Made by a program: the position numbers and the translations under genes. The notes under the pieces are model-generated. The model was not told the DNA's origin. It did not search any database and saw nothing but the letters and a program-made list of their open reading frames with translations. From positions 1 through 64,000 of the forward strand of contig NZ_STFX01000040.1 of assembly GCF_005222915.1 (NCBI RefSeq): a stretch of DNA of 64,000 bases, in the 5' to 3' direction. This DNA is from Rhizobium sp. FKL33. Lineage in GTDB: Bacteria; Pseudomonadota; Alphaproteobacteria; Rhizobiales; Rhizobiaceae. The first letter of the stretch is position 1; each line of letters begins with the position of its first letter. Shown one piece after another: positions 8,386 to 17,164 of this stretch.

Positions 8386-8399
8386 TGATACCGTTAACA
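8386..8399. promoter_or_regulatory. LacI-type operator, probably autoregulatory
   Basis: TGATACCGTTAACA is an imperfect palindrome with the central CG typical of LacI-family sites and resembles the GntR-type operator. It lies 16-29 bp before the chosen start of the LacI-family gene and overlaps the alternative upstream ATG (8385), which argues for the downstream start. Confidence 0.45.
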
Positions 8400-8414
8400 G
8401 GAGCCTCATACGGG

Positions 8415-9425
8415 ATGAGCGACAACCGCAAGCCGCCGACCATGGCCGACATAGCGCGTCTTGCGGGCGTGTCGCTGATGACGGTGTCCCGCGCCTTCAA
8501 ACCCGACAGCCTGATCAGCCGCGAGACGCGCGAAACGATCCTCAAGACAGCAGAAGATATCGGCTATGTCTTCGATTCAACCGCGTCCAATTTCCGCTCG
8601 CAGAAGTCCGATTTCGTCGCCGTCACCATTCCCGCCATCAGCAATCCCAACTTCGCCGATACGGTCGGCGGCCTGGCCGACGTCCTGGCCGCGCGCGGCC
8701 TGCAGATTCTTCTGGGCTACACCAACTATCATATGCAGAACGAAGAACGGCTGATCGAGCAGTTTCTCCGGCGCAAGCCGCAAGCGATCGTGGTCACCGG
8801 CGGCAAGCACACCGATCGGGCCCGGAAGCTGCTGAAGAACGCGCATATGCCTGTGATCGAGACATGGGACGCACCCAGCGAACCGATCGGCAACTATGTC
8901 GGCTTCTCCAATGCCGGAGCCGTCCGGCAGATGGTCGATCATTTCGTGATGGCGGGCTATCGCCGCATCGCCTTCATCGGCGGCGATGTCGGACGCGACA
9001 CGCGCGGCAGCGATCGGCGGATGGGCTTTGTCGCCTCCATGCTCGCGCATGGACTGGATGCGACGCGGCTGATCGCAGCTGGGCCGCCGCCGATTTCCGC
9101 ACTAGAGGGCGCCGCGGCGATGGCGCGGTTGTTGGAGGCCTATCCGGACACCGAGGCGGTGATCTGCGTGTCCGACCAGTCCGCTTTCGGCGCATTGACC
9201 GAATGCCAGCGGCGCGGACTGACGCCCCCTGCCGACATCGCCGTCGGCGGTTTCGGCAATTTCGAAATCGGCGCGGTGTCCAACCCGCGTCTGACCACGA
9301 TCGATCCTTCGTCACGGATGATCGGCGAGAAAACCGCCGCCCTCATCCTCGATATTCTCGACGGCGGGCCGGGAGCCAATGTCGAGATCACGCCGGCGCT
9401 CATCGTTCGCGAGAGCAGCCGCTAA
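8415..9425 (+). CDS. LacI-family transcriptional regulator (GntR-like)
   Basis: A 336-aa regulator with the LacI HTH at residues about 9-30 (MADIARLAGVSLMTVSRAF), the hinge helix after it and a periplasmic-binding-protein-like effector domain (VAVTIPAISNPNF onward). The whole resembles gluconate-type GntR regulators. I prefer the ATG at 8415 with GGAG upstream over 8385, because a LacI-type palindrome covers the latter. The stop overlaps by 3 bp the stop of the convergent glucose dehydrogenase. Gluconate is the direct product of that enzyme after lactone hydrolysis, so a gluconate sensor beside it is logical, but no gluconate kinase or transporter is in the window. Confidence 0.88.
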   Translation: MSDNRKPPTMADIARLAGVSLMTVSRAFKPDSLISRETRETILKTAEDIGYVFDSTASNFRSQKSDFVAVTIPAISNPNFADTVGGLADVLAARGLQILLGYTNYHMQNEERLIEQFLRRKPQAIVVTGGKHTDRARKLLKNAHMPVIETWDAPSEPIGNYVGFSNAGAVRQMVDHFVMAGYRRIAFIGGDVGRDTRGSDRRMGFVASMLAHGLDATRLIAAGPPPISALEGAAAMARLLEAYPDTEAVICVSDQSAFGALTECQRRGLTPPADIAVGGFGNFEIGAVSNPRLTTIDPSSRMIGEKTAALILDILDGGPGANVEITPALIVRESSR

Positions 9426-11758
9426 GGCTTCGGTTGGGCTGTCTTGGGCAGCCGATAGGCGATCACATAATCGCCGGGCGTCGTTTCGAGCGCGGCGTGA
9501 CCGCCGGCGACGATCACCACCACCTGATCGCCATGCGCGTCGAGATAGGTCATCGGCGTCGCCTGCCCACCCGCCGGCAACCGCGCGCGCCACAATTCCT
9601 CGCCGCTGTCCACATCGTAGCCGCGAATATAGTCGTCGAGCGTCGCCGCCAGAAAGGCGACGCCGCCGCGGGTGACGATCGGGCCGCCGATGCCCGGAAC
9701 CCCCATCTCGAAGGGCAAAGGGGCCGGCGCCAGGTCGCGCACCGTGCCGTTGACGCGCCTGTAGCGCAGCGCCCCTGTTTCGAGATCGGCGCTGGCGACA
9801 TAGCCCCAGGGCGGAGCCTGGCAGGGCAGACCGAGCGGCCCTACAAAAGGCCCGAGGCGAACGCTGTAGCGGAGCCCGGCATTGTCGATCAACACGCTTT
9901 TCATGCGTTTGGGCGGGGTTTCCTTCGGCTTTTCATGCGGCACGAGCCGCGCCACATAAGCGAGATAGGTCGGCATGCCGAACAGGATGCGCCGCTCGGG
10001 ATCCACCGCGATCCCGCCCCAGTTGAACACGCCGAAATTGCCGGGATAGACGATCGTGCCCTGCTGCGAGGGCGGCGTGTAACGTCCCATATAGCGACGT
10101 GAATGAAACCGGATTCGGCAGGAGAGCTGATCGAAGAGCGTGACACCCCACATATCCGTCTCCGTCAATGGCGGCGGCGCAAACGATAGCGACGACAAAG
10201 GCTGACTTGGGGCCGTCTTCTCACCCGGTATGAGGCTGGAGGGCGCCTCAGCCTCGCCAATCGGTAGCAGGGGCCCGCCGGTCCGCCGGTCCAGCACATA
10301 AATGTCGCCCTGTTTGGTGGGCGCGGCCAGCGCCGGAACGGACGCGCCCGACGCCATGTGGAAGGAAAAGAGGGAGGGTTGGGCTGGCACATCCATGTCC
10401 CAGAGATCATGCCGGACCGTCTGAAAAGACCATCTGACCTTCCCGGTTTCGATCTCCAGCGCCACGATGGCCGATGAGAATTTCTCCATCGCCGCGCTGC
10501 GCCCCTGCCCCAAATGATCGGGCGGGCGATTGCCCATCGGCGCATAGATCAGCCCGAGCTCCTCGTCGGCTGACGAAATCGACCAGCTGTTGGGAGATCC
10601 GGCTGTATAGAATTGGTCGTCGCCGATCGGCTGGGTCGCCTCGGGATTGCCGGAATCCCAGTTCCACAGAAGCCGGCCGGTGACGGCGTTATAGGCGCGG
10701 ATCACACCGGAAGGGGCATTCAGGCCGGCGCTGTCGCTCACCGCGCCGCCAACGATGACCTTTCCCCGGGCGATGACCGGCGGTGACGTATTGTAGAAGA
10801 AGCCGGTTTCCGCATGCGGCAGACCGCGGAGAAGATCGACGACGCCGTTGGTCCCGAAGCCCCGGCATAGGGCGCCGGTGTTGGCATCGACAGCCGTCAG
10901 GCGGCCGCCGGCCGCCGGAAGGAAGATCCGTTGACTGCATGGCGCGCCGGAGGCTGCCTTATCCCGAAAATAAGACACGCCGCGGCAGGTCTGACTGCGC
11001 GACGCTGCGCCCGCCTGTTTTACAGCATCGAAACGCCAGATCTCTCCGCCGGTCGTGGCGTCGAGCGCGATCACCTGGCTATGCGGCGTGCAGAGATAGA
11101 GACGATCGCCGACCTTGAGCGGCGTCGCCTGGTAGCTTGCTTCCACCACCTCCTTGCCGCGCTTCTTGTCGCCGGTCTGGTAGCGCCATGCTTCTTCGAG
11201 CGACCCGATATTGTCGGGGGTGATCTGCTCGAGCGTCGAGAAACGCTGTCCTGACAGAGCGCCGCCGTAATGCGGCCAGTCGGCGCCGGGCGCATCTCTT
11301 CCCGCCATGGCGGGGGCTTTTTCCTTCGGTCCAACGTCCGGGGCGAGATCGGGATCGGAAAATCCTCCGACGTTCACGGCCAGAGCAACCAAAGCCACGG
11401 GAAGACCGACGTAACCAAGGCGAGGCATTTTGAATGACGGCCGGTCGAGCCGTTTGCGGAGCCAGGGGGTTGCGAGCCACAGACCGGTCAGGACGACGAG
11501 GCCGATGCGCGGCAACAGCCCCCACCAATCGAACCCCGCCTCGGCGACAGCCCATCCGAGACTGGCCAGGATCCCCGCTCCGAAGACGGGCAAAACGACG
11601 GCGGCGCGCCGCCAAAGGAGAATCGCGGTCGCAAGATAAAGCGCCCCGATGGCCAGATAGGCGACGCTGCCGCCTAGCCAGGCAAGGGTCCATCCCTCGC
11701 GCGCCAGCACGATCCCGATCGCCGCGCAGGCAATGGCTGTCAGTTTTTCAATCAACAC
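9422..11758 (-). CDS. gcd: Membrane-bound PQQ-dependent glucose dehydrogenase
   Basis: A 778-aa quinoprotein that oxidises glucose to gluconolactone in the periplasm and passes electrons to ubiquinone. The N-terminal ~140 residues form about five membrane helices. The rest is the eight-bladed PQQ propeller, with family segments DWPHYGG, GQRFS, WRYQTGD, LIYAPMGNRPPDHLGQG and WDMDVPAQPSL. Start is taken as GTG at 11758, because an exceptional Shine-Dalgarno GGAGGAGGGG lies just upstream; the longer frame to 11821 lacks one. No pqq synthesis genes are in the window. The SD is almost exactly complementary to the CCUCCUCC loops of the nearby RNA arrays, making this mRNA an obvious candidate target. 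Its 3' end overlaps the LacI gene tail to tail. Confidence 0.95.
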   Translation of the reverse strand: MLIEKLTAIACAAIGIVLAREGWTLAWLGGSVAYLAIGALYLATAILLWRRAAVVLPVFGAGILASLGWAVAEAGFDWWGLLPRIGLVVLTGLWLATPWLRKRLDRPSFKMPRLGYVGLPVALVALAVNVGGFSDPDLAPDVGPKEKAPAMAGRDAPGADWPHYGGALSGQRFSTLEQITPDNIGSLEEAWRYQTGDKKRGKEVVEASYQATPLKVGDRLYLCTPHSQVIALDATTGGEIWRFDAVKQAGAASRSQTCRGVSYFRDKAASGAPCSQRIFLPAAGGRLTAVDANTGALCRGFGTNGVVDLLRGLPHAETGFFYNTSPPVIARGKVIVGGAVSDSAGLNAPSGVIRAYNAVTGRLLWNWDSGNPEATQPIGDDQFYTAGSPNSWSISSADEELGLIYAPMGNRPPDHLGQGRSAAMEKFSSAIVALEIETGKVRWSFQTVRHDLWDMDVPAQPSLFSFHMASGASVPALAAPTKQGDIYVLDRRTGGPLLPIGEAEAPSSLIPGEKTAPSQPLSSLSFAPPPLTETDMWGVTLFDQLSCRIRFHSRRYMGRYTPPSQQGTIVYPGNFGVFNWGGIAVDPERRILFGMPTYLAYVARLVPHEKPKETPPKRMKSVLIDNAGLRYSVRLGPFVGPLGLPCQAPPWGYVASADLETGALRYRRVNGTVRDLAPAPLPFEMGVPGIGGPIVTRGGVAFLAATLDDYIRGYDVDSGEELWRARLPAGGQATPMTYLDAHGDQVVVIVAGGHAALETTPGDYVIAYRLPKTAQPKP

Positions 11759-11902
11759 GGCCCCTCCTCCGCGGGCCGCGACTTTTAGCAGAAGAGCCCG
11801 CTGACAGAAAGGCGTTCGCACACCTCATCCCCTTGAGACGACAAGAAAATCCCAGACATAGATCACCTGAATTTCCTTGAAATTCAAAATCAACCTACAG
11901 AA

Positions 11903-11931
11903 TTGACTTCATTTTACATTTTCTATTATAT
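11903..11931 (+). promoter_or_regulatory. Promoter of the Rieske oxygenase gene
   Basis: TTGACT (11903-11908), a 17-nt AT-rich spacer, then TTATAT (11926-11931). The predicted transcription start near 11938 falls inside the BetI-like palindrome, the expected geometry for TetR-family repression. Confidence 0.6.
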
Positions 11932-11946
11932 TGAATGGACGTTCAG
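11931..11946. promoter_or_regulatory. BetI-like operator O1
   Basis: TTGAATGGACGTTCAG contains TGAAYG-NN-CRTTCA arms and closely resembles the known BetI site (TTGAACGTCCAATCAA). It overlaps the predicted start of transcription of the Rieske gene and also an upstream ATG at 11935, which therefore is not the translation start. Confidence 0.65.
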
Positions 11947-11964
11947 CAAATACGGAGCAGGTCG

Positions 11965-13179
11965 ATGACGATACAGACCCCGATTGCCGCGCCACCCCAG
12001 GGCTGGGATCGACGCGGACTGCCCGGCTGGACCTATCACAGCCCCGCTTTGCTGGAGCTCGAAAAGGAGCATGTTTTCCGACGCAGCTGGCAGCTCGCCT
12101 GCCATGTCTCCGACCTGCCCACGCCCGGCAACTACATCACGCTCGACATTGTCGGCGAACGCGCGCTGGTGCTGCGCGGGCAGGATGGCGTGATCAGGGC
12201 GTTCCACAATATCTGCAAGCATCGCGGCTCCAGGCTGGTCGCCGATGAAAAAGGCGCCTGCCGCAATGCGCTGGTCTGTCCGTTCCATGGCTGGGTGTAC
12301 AATTTGGATGGCGCCCTGCGCGGTCCGGCGCGACCGGATACGTTCCCGCCGCTCGACAAGCGCGAATTCGGTCTCAGCGAAATCGATTGCGAAGTCTGGC
12401 TCGGCTTCGTCTTCATCCGCTTCGCCGCCGGCGATCAACCCGCCGTCGAGGCGCTCATGGCGCCCTATCACGAGCAGCTCTCGCATTACCGGATGGATAC
12501 GGCCGTCCCGGTCGGGAAAATCTGGACGCAGACCTCGCCGGTCAACTGGAAATCGGTCCGCGACGTCGACAATGAGGGCTATCACGTCGCCATGGCGCAT
12601 CCGGCGCTGCAGGATCTCTACGGCTCGACCTATTATGACGAACCGTTCGTAGACGGCGTCTGCCGGTCCTTCGCGACCTACAATCCGCATGCCGGGCGGC
12701 GCTGGAGCGTGCGCAACTATGTGAAACTGTCGAAGAATTCGATAGGCCTGCCGGAGCCGCTGGAAAAGGCCTGGATTTACTACGGCCTGTTTCCCAACAA
12801 CGTCATCGCCGTCACTCCTGAGGCCATTCAGTTCTATCAGGAATTCCCGCTTTCGACCGGAGAGACGTTGCTGCGCGGCGCGGTCTATCGCTATCCCGAG
12901 GAAGACCGTCGCCAGCGGCTCGCCCGCTATCTCGCCGCCCGCATCGACCGCGACACGATGGCGGAGGATGTGCAACTGACCGTCTGGTCGAACGAGGCGA
13001 TGGCGTCGAAGAATTTTTCGAGCTTCTTTCTCTCCGATCTCGAATATGGCGTGCGCACCCATCACGACCATCTCCGCCGGACGCTGCCGGTGATGACGCT
13101 CGACGCCGCCCCGGCCGAGAGCGAGATGGAGGCCGTCAACGCCGCGCTTCGCCAAACTCCGCCCGCGCCCCTGCCGTGA
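11965..13179 (+). CDS. Rieske aromatic-ring-hydroxylating-type oxygenase, alpha subunit
   Basis: A 404-aa Rieske non-heme iron oxygenase. The [2Fe-2S] ligands are C84/H86 (CKHRG) and C105/H108 (CPFHGW). The mononuclear iron site shows DNEGYH with H207 and H212, plus a later EDVQL acid. Sequence style fits the subgroup acting on quaternary amines (glycine betaine GbcA, stachydrine, carnitine) rather than on aromatics. The start at 11965 has GGAGCAGG in front; the in-frame ATG at 11935 lies at the predicted transcription start. A BetI-like operator covers the promoter. No ferredoxin or reductase partner is encoded nearby, so electrons must come from elsewhere. Likely role: N-demethylation or hydroxylation of a methylated amine; substrate unknown. 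Confidence 0.88.
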   Translation: MTIQTPIAAPPQGWDRRGLPGWTYHSPALLELEKEHVFRRSWQLACHVSDLPTPGNYITLDIVGERALVLRGQDGVIRAFHNICKHRGSRLVADEKGACRNALVCPFHGWVYNLDGALRGPARPDTFPPLDKREFGLSEIDCEVWLGFVFIRFAAGDQPAVEALMAPYHEQLSHYRMDTAVPVGKIWTQTSPVNWKSVRDVDNEGYHVAMAHPALQDLYGSTYYDEPFVDGVCRSFATYNPHAGRRWSVRNYVKLSKNSIGLPEPLEKAWIYYGLFPNNVIAVTPEAIQFYQEFPLSTGETLLRGAVYRYPEEDRRQRLARYLAARIDRDTMAEDVQLTVWSNEAMASKNFSSFFLSDLEYGVRTHHDHLRRTLPVMTLDAAPAESEMEAVNAALRQTPPAPLP

Positions 13180-13279
13180 CGGCGCGTCCGCCGACCCCTT
13201 CAGCAAAATCACGCCCCCTCTCATCATCCGCGCCGATCGATGCTAGGAGGGGGGCGATCATCAAGCTGGAGATTCTTCC

Positions 13280-13525
13280 GTGAGCCCAACCTGGACCAAA
13301 CCCGTGACCCTGGCGCTCGAAGGCCCCGGCAAATTCACCACCATCCGCACGCTGCAGGAAGCCACCTGGGCGCTGATCGAAGACTGGCCGGTTGAGGACG
13401 GCCCTGCGCTGGACCGGGCGCTCACCGTGATCGAGGCCGCGCTCAAGGGCAAGAAAAAACCCGAAGACGCCCGCATGGCCTTCATCGCCGCCGCGCGCGA
13501 AGCGCAGATCGAAATGCGGGAGTGA
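13280..13525 (+). CDS. DUF982 domain protein
   Basis: An 81-aa protein of the DUF982 family, typical of Hyphomicrobiales. It shows W-x-K-P-V near the N-terminus, TIRTLQEATWALIEDWP in the middle and a C-terminal helix (ARMAFIAAAREAQIEM). The start is a GTG preceded by GGAG. It follows the Rieske gene by 100 bp in the same direction but probably has its own expression. Function of the family is unknown; members are numerous in rhizobia. Confidence 0.8.
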   Translation: MSPTWTKPVTLALEGPGKFTTIRTLQEATWALIEDWPVEDGPALDRALTVIEAALKGKKKPEDARMAFIAAAREAQIEMRE

Positions 13526-13612
13526 CGAGGCTCTCCACTGCGTCAACATGGCGGATGTCGCAAGACCCCGTTTGGGCGTAGGGCTCCCTTACTGAACAAG
13601 GGTCAAAATCAT

Positions 13613-13735
13613 ATGCAGTCGTCCGACATCTGGGATTGGTTCCCGATCGTGTTTTTCCCGCTCAAGATCGCCGTGCTGGGGGTTGGCATGTTCTATGCGA
13701 TTAAATGGCATCGCGATCAGGATAAGAAGGGGTAG
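13613..13735 (+). CDS. Small single-pass membrane protein (40 aa)
   Basis: A 40-aa open frame, MQSSDIWDWFPIVFFPL onward, with one hydrophobic helix (about residues 10-30) and a charged C-terminus (KWHRDQDKKG), the composition of a small inner-membrane protein. AAGGG lies about 10 bases before the ATG. It follows the DUF982 gene on the same strand. I do not recognise the family; the clean N-in helix plus basic tail is better than expected for a chance frame, but it needs comparative support. Confidence 0.5.
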   Translation: MQSSDIWDWFPIVFFPLKIAVLGVGMFYAIKWHRDQDKKG

Positions 13736-13982
13736 AAGGGGAAAGGGAGTAGCTGTCTTGTCCGCTTTGCGCCAATAGCGGTCATATCACGAAGCGTTCG
13801 CGAAGGTCCGCTACCGACCTCATTGTGGTCGTTCAAACCTAACCGTCAATTCCCCAAAAACCATCGCTCTTGGAGCGTCAAGCTGCCTCCATCATCCGCG
13901 CCCCCCGGCTCGAGCGCGCGGCCTGACTATCCTGAGCAAACGTCGCCGACGGCGATGGCGAGATGTTCAGCGAACGCGTTCT

Positions 13983-15191
13983 TCATGCAGCCCGTTCCGA
14001 AATCGCTGTGCCCGCCGCCCAGCCGGACGACCACGCCCACTGGAAATTGTAGCCGCCGAGCCAGCCGGTGACATCGGCCACCTCGCCGATGAAATAGAGC
14101 CCGTCGACGGTTTTGGCCTCCATCGTCCGCGAGTTCAGACCGTCCGTGTCGACTCCGCCAAGCGTCACCTCGGCTGTACGGTAGCCTTCCGAGCCGATCG
14201 GAAAAACCTCCCAGTTCTGAAGAGTCGCGGCGATGGCGGTGAGCTTTCTGTCGCTCGCCTCGCCGATCGGTCCGGTCCAGCCATGGATCTCGGCGAGATA
14301 GGCGGCCAAGCGTTTGGGCAGGATGTCGCTGAGCACGGTCGAGATCGCACGGCGTCCGTTTTCTCGCTTGGCCGAGGCAAGCGAGGCAATGACGTTGTCG
14401 CCGGGCAAAAAAGCGATGCGGATCGGCTGCCTTTCGCGCCAGTAGGACGAGATTTGCAGGACCGCCGGCCCGGAAAGGCCTCGATGCGTGAAGAGCAATG
14501 CTTCCTCGAAGGCCGTTTTACCGCAGGACACGCGCGCGTTGACCGCTACGCCCGCCATCTCTCTAAATCCGGCGAGGACGTCCTCGCCGAAGGTGAGCGG
14601 AACGAGCGCAGGGCGCGTTTCGGTGACGGCGAGTGCGAATTTTTCCGCGATCTGGTAGCCAAGACCGGTCGCGCCCATTTTTGGAATAGACTTGCCGCCG
14701 CAGGCGACGACGAAATGCCTGCTGCGGATTATCGCTGCCCGATCGCCGCCGAGCGTGACGGTAAAGCCGCTAACGTCGCGCTCGATTGATTCGAGTATGG
14801 CGCCCAAGCGCAATTCGCAACCGACCTGGTTCATCTCGTCTAGAAGCATCGAAATAATCTGTGTCGCCGAAGTGTCGCAGAAGAGCTGGCCGAGCGTCTT
14901 CTCGTGCCAGGCGATGCCGTGTTTTTCGACGAGCGCGATGAAATCGTGCTGCGTGTAGCGACCCAGGGCCGACTTGGCGAAATGCGGGTTATTAGAGATG
15001 AAATTCTTCGCGCTCGCGCCGATATTGGTGAAATTGCAACGACCGCCGCCGGAGATGCGAATCTTTTCGCCCGGCGCCTTCGCATGATCCACGACCAGCA
15101 CGCGGCCGCCGCGGGCAGCGGCATAGATCGCGCACATCATGCCTGCCGCGCCCGCGCCGAGGATAACGGTGTCGAAGGTTTCACACCGCAT
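13983..15191 (-). CDS. BaiN/YhiN-family NAD(P)/FAD-dependent oxidoreductase
   Basis: A 402-aa HI0933-like flavoprotein. The N-terminal FAD-binding motif is ILGAGAAGMMCAIYAA, followed by the family hallmark GEKIRISGGGRCNFTN. The C-terminal segment contains GLYFIGEVADVTGWLGGYN and an AWSSG motif near the end. Family members are cytosolic flavoproteins whose physiological substrate is mostly unknown. The ATG at 15191 is chosen; a GTG at 15209 would add six residues. It stands alone, with a non-coding stretch of about 370 bp upstream and 250 bp downstream. Confidence 0.9.
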   Translation of the reverse strand: MRCETFDTVILGAGAAGMMCAIYAAARGGRVLVVDHAKAPGEKIRISGGGRCNFTNIGASAKNFISNNPHFAKSALGRYTQHDFIALVEKHGIAWHEKTLGQLFCDTSATQIISMLLDEMNQVGCELRLGAILESIERDVSGFTVTLGGDRAAIIRSRHFVVACGGKSIPKMGATGLGYQIAEKFALAVTETRPALVPLTFGEDVLAGFREMAGVAVNARVSCGKTAFEEALLFTHRGLSGPAVLQISSYWRERQPIRIAFLPGDNVIASLASAKRENGRRAISTVLSDILPKRLAAYLAEIHGWTGPIGEASDRKLTAIAATLQNWEVFPIGSEGYRTAEVTLGGVDTDGLNSRTMEAKTVDGLYFIGEVADVTGWLGGYNFQWAWSSGWAAGTAISERAA

Positions 15192-15560
15192 GGGATGCAG
15201 CTCTTGCACGTGCAGGGCAGCTTACCAATAAGGCAAGCCTCGTAGTTACTTGGAACATCGCAGTTTAGTCTCGCTGGCGCTCGGATCGAAGAGAAACATG
15301 AACAGAAGACGGTTATGGCACGCAGTAGCCAGCGATAACAATCCTAACCGGATCATGGCAAATCCAATCATTTTGCGCATAGGGGCGAAAGCGGTCTCCA
15401 AGGCGCCGCCGCTGGGCGCGCCTTGCTGACTCGTCCCATTCGCCTGCTGAAGGCTGCTCTCGCAGTTGAGCCGCCCGAAACCTCCCTGTCCGCTACCGGC
15501 CCCAATTCATCCATAGGTCGATCTGATCTCATATGTCCGCAATGGGCCAAAACCCTCCCC
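15192..15560. other. Intergenic stretch without recognisable feature
   Basis: Between the BaiN-like gene and the 3' end of the aminotransferase gene. Short frames exist but show no ribosome site or recognisable protein, and no convincing hairpin or repeat was seen. Confidence 0.4.
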
Positions 15561-16964
15561 TCACCCCCGCCAAAGCCCTTCCCTGACCAACTCATCCTGC
15601 GTCAACCTGATCGCCTTGTCCAAAATCTCCCGCATCCGGTCGATCTCGCCGCGCTCGATCACCAGCGGCGGGCTCATCACGCACATATGGATCAGCGGCC
15701 GCACGAGCAGGCCGAGGTCCTGGCAGTGGCGGTCAATGCGTTTGCCGACTTCGAGATCGAGCGCCAGCGGGTTGTTGCTGACGTGATCGGCCACGCATTC
15801 GACGCAGGCCATCAGGCCAAGCCCGCGCACTTCGCCGACCAGCGGCAGCGCTTCCAGCGTCTTCAGGCTTTGCTGGAAATAGGACGCCACTGCGCGGGCA
15901 TGGTCGAGAATGCCGCCTTCGAGCAGGTCGAGATTGGTGTTGGCGACGGCGCAACCGATCGGGTGGCTGGAATAGGTCAGGCCATGGGCGAACATGGCGT
16001 CCGAATGGTTGGAGCGGCGCAGTTCTTCGAACAGGCGCTCGGCGATCATCACCCCGCCGAGCGGGAAATAGCCTGAGGTCACGCCCTTGGCGAAGGTGAT
16101 CATGTCGGGGGTTATGCCAAACACCTGTTCGGAAGCGAAGACATGGCCGAGCCGGCCGAAGGCGGTGACCACCTCGTCGGCGATGAACAGGATGTCATGC
16201 TCCGCGCAAATGGCGCGCATGCCGGTGAGATAGCCGTCCGGCGGCACGATCACCCCGCCCGAGGCCATGATCGGCTCGGCGATGAAGGCGCCGATCGTGT
16301 CTGAGTCTTCCCGGGCGATGAGATCGCGGAATTCCTGCAGCAGATGCGCGCAGAACGCCTCGACCGTCATGTCGGCGGGACGGCGGAAGGGATTGGGGCA
16401 CGAGAGTTTCAACACCTGCTCGCTGGCGCTATCCATCCAGTCATGGTCGCGCGGACGGCCATTGAGCGAGGCCGAGAGATAGGTCGAGCCGTGATAGGCG
16501 CCCTCTCTGGAGACGATCCGCTTTTTGCCCGGCCGACCCAAAACATTGTTGCGGAACTGCATGAAGCGCAGCGCCGTCTCGACGGCTGAGGAGCCGCCGG
16601 TGGTGTAGAACACGTGCCGCAGGCCCTCCGGCGCATGACCCGCCAATCGCGCGGCGAGCTCCGCCGAGGGATCATTGGTGGTGTACCAGGGCGAATTGTA
16701 GGACAGCGCAATGGCCTGCTCGGCCATGGCGTCGACGATCTCGCGCCGGCGATGGCCGACATTGACGCACCACATGCCGGCGGGGCCATCAATCAGGCGG
16801 CGGCCGGCGTGATCCGTCACATAGATGCCGTCGCCTTCGAGAATGCGCCCGCGCGCCTCGGCGCCAATCGAGCCAGACACCGGCCAGGGCTGCACGAGAT
16901 GATCCCGGGCCAGGCGATCGGCCGGATCTTCCGCCGCATACGCATCTTTCACGACCGCCGCCAT
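15561..16964 (-). CDS. Class III PLP-dependent aminotransferase
   Basis: A 467-aa omega-amino-acid-type aminotransferase. The PLP lysine is K293 (TFAKGVTSGYFPLGG), the cofactor-nitrogen aspartate is D263 (FIADEVVTAFGR), and TGGSSAVETALRF (122-134) binds phosphate. The ATG at 16964 has GGGAGGT seven bases upstream; the open frame to 17195 runs through the control region. It is divergent from a Pot-type importer operon, with a BetI-like palindrome in the 200-bp gap. Class III enzymes here usually transaminate polyamines, beta-alanine or gamma-aminobutyrate-like compounds, so a role in degrading an imported amine is likely. Confidence 0.92.
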   Translation of the reverse strand: MAAVVKDAYAAEDPADRLARDHLVQPWPVSGSIGAEARGRILEGDGIYVTDHAGRRLIDGPAGMWCVNVGHRRREIVDAMAEQAIALSYNSPWYTTNDPSAELAARLAGHAPEGLRHVFYTTGGSSAVETALRFMQFRNNVLGRPGKKRIVSREGAYHGSTYLSASLNGRPRDHDWMDSASEQVLKLSCPNPFRRPADMTVEAFCAHLLQEFRDLIAREDSDTIGAFIAEPIMASGGVIVPPDGYLTGMRAICAEHDILFIADEVVTAFGRLGHVFASEQVFGITPDMITFAKGVTSGYFPLGGVMIAERLFEELRRSNHSDAMFAHGLTYSSHPIGCAVANTNLDLLEGGILDHARAVASYFQQSLKTLEALPLVGEVRGLGLMACVECVADHVSNNPLALDLEVGKRIDRHCQDLGLLVRPLIHMCVMSPPLVIERGEIDRMREILDKAIRLTQDELVREGLWRG

Positions 16965-17016
16965 ATCAGCACCTCCCAGGTTAAGCCTCTCTGAGCACGG
17001 CGCAATTCCGATTATT

Positions 17017-17032
17017 TTGAATGTCCGTTCAA
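17017..17032. promoter_or_regulatory. BetI-like operator O2
   Basis: TTGAATGTCCGTTCAA, arms TTGAAYG/CRTTCAA around TC. It lies 53 bp upstream of the aminotransferase start and 133 bp upstream of the divergent permease operon, so it could control both. Confidence 0.7.
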
Positions 17033-17164
17033 TCAATATTTCAGATTTTCCGCTTGATTTCAATCCTGATTCCGGCATTGTTGACGACAACATGCCACGA
17101 GACACAAAAGGCATAGGGGAACTGTGAATGGGAATGACACATCTCCGCCGCGGGAGCGCGGACG

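Noticed and set aside
13740-13982. Possible small gene or RNA between the 40-aa gene and the BaiN-like gene
   Set aside because: Only weak frames without ribosome sites and no stable hairpin were seen.
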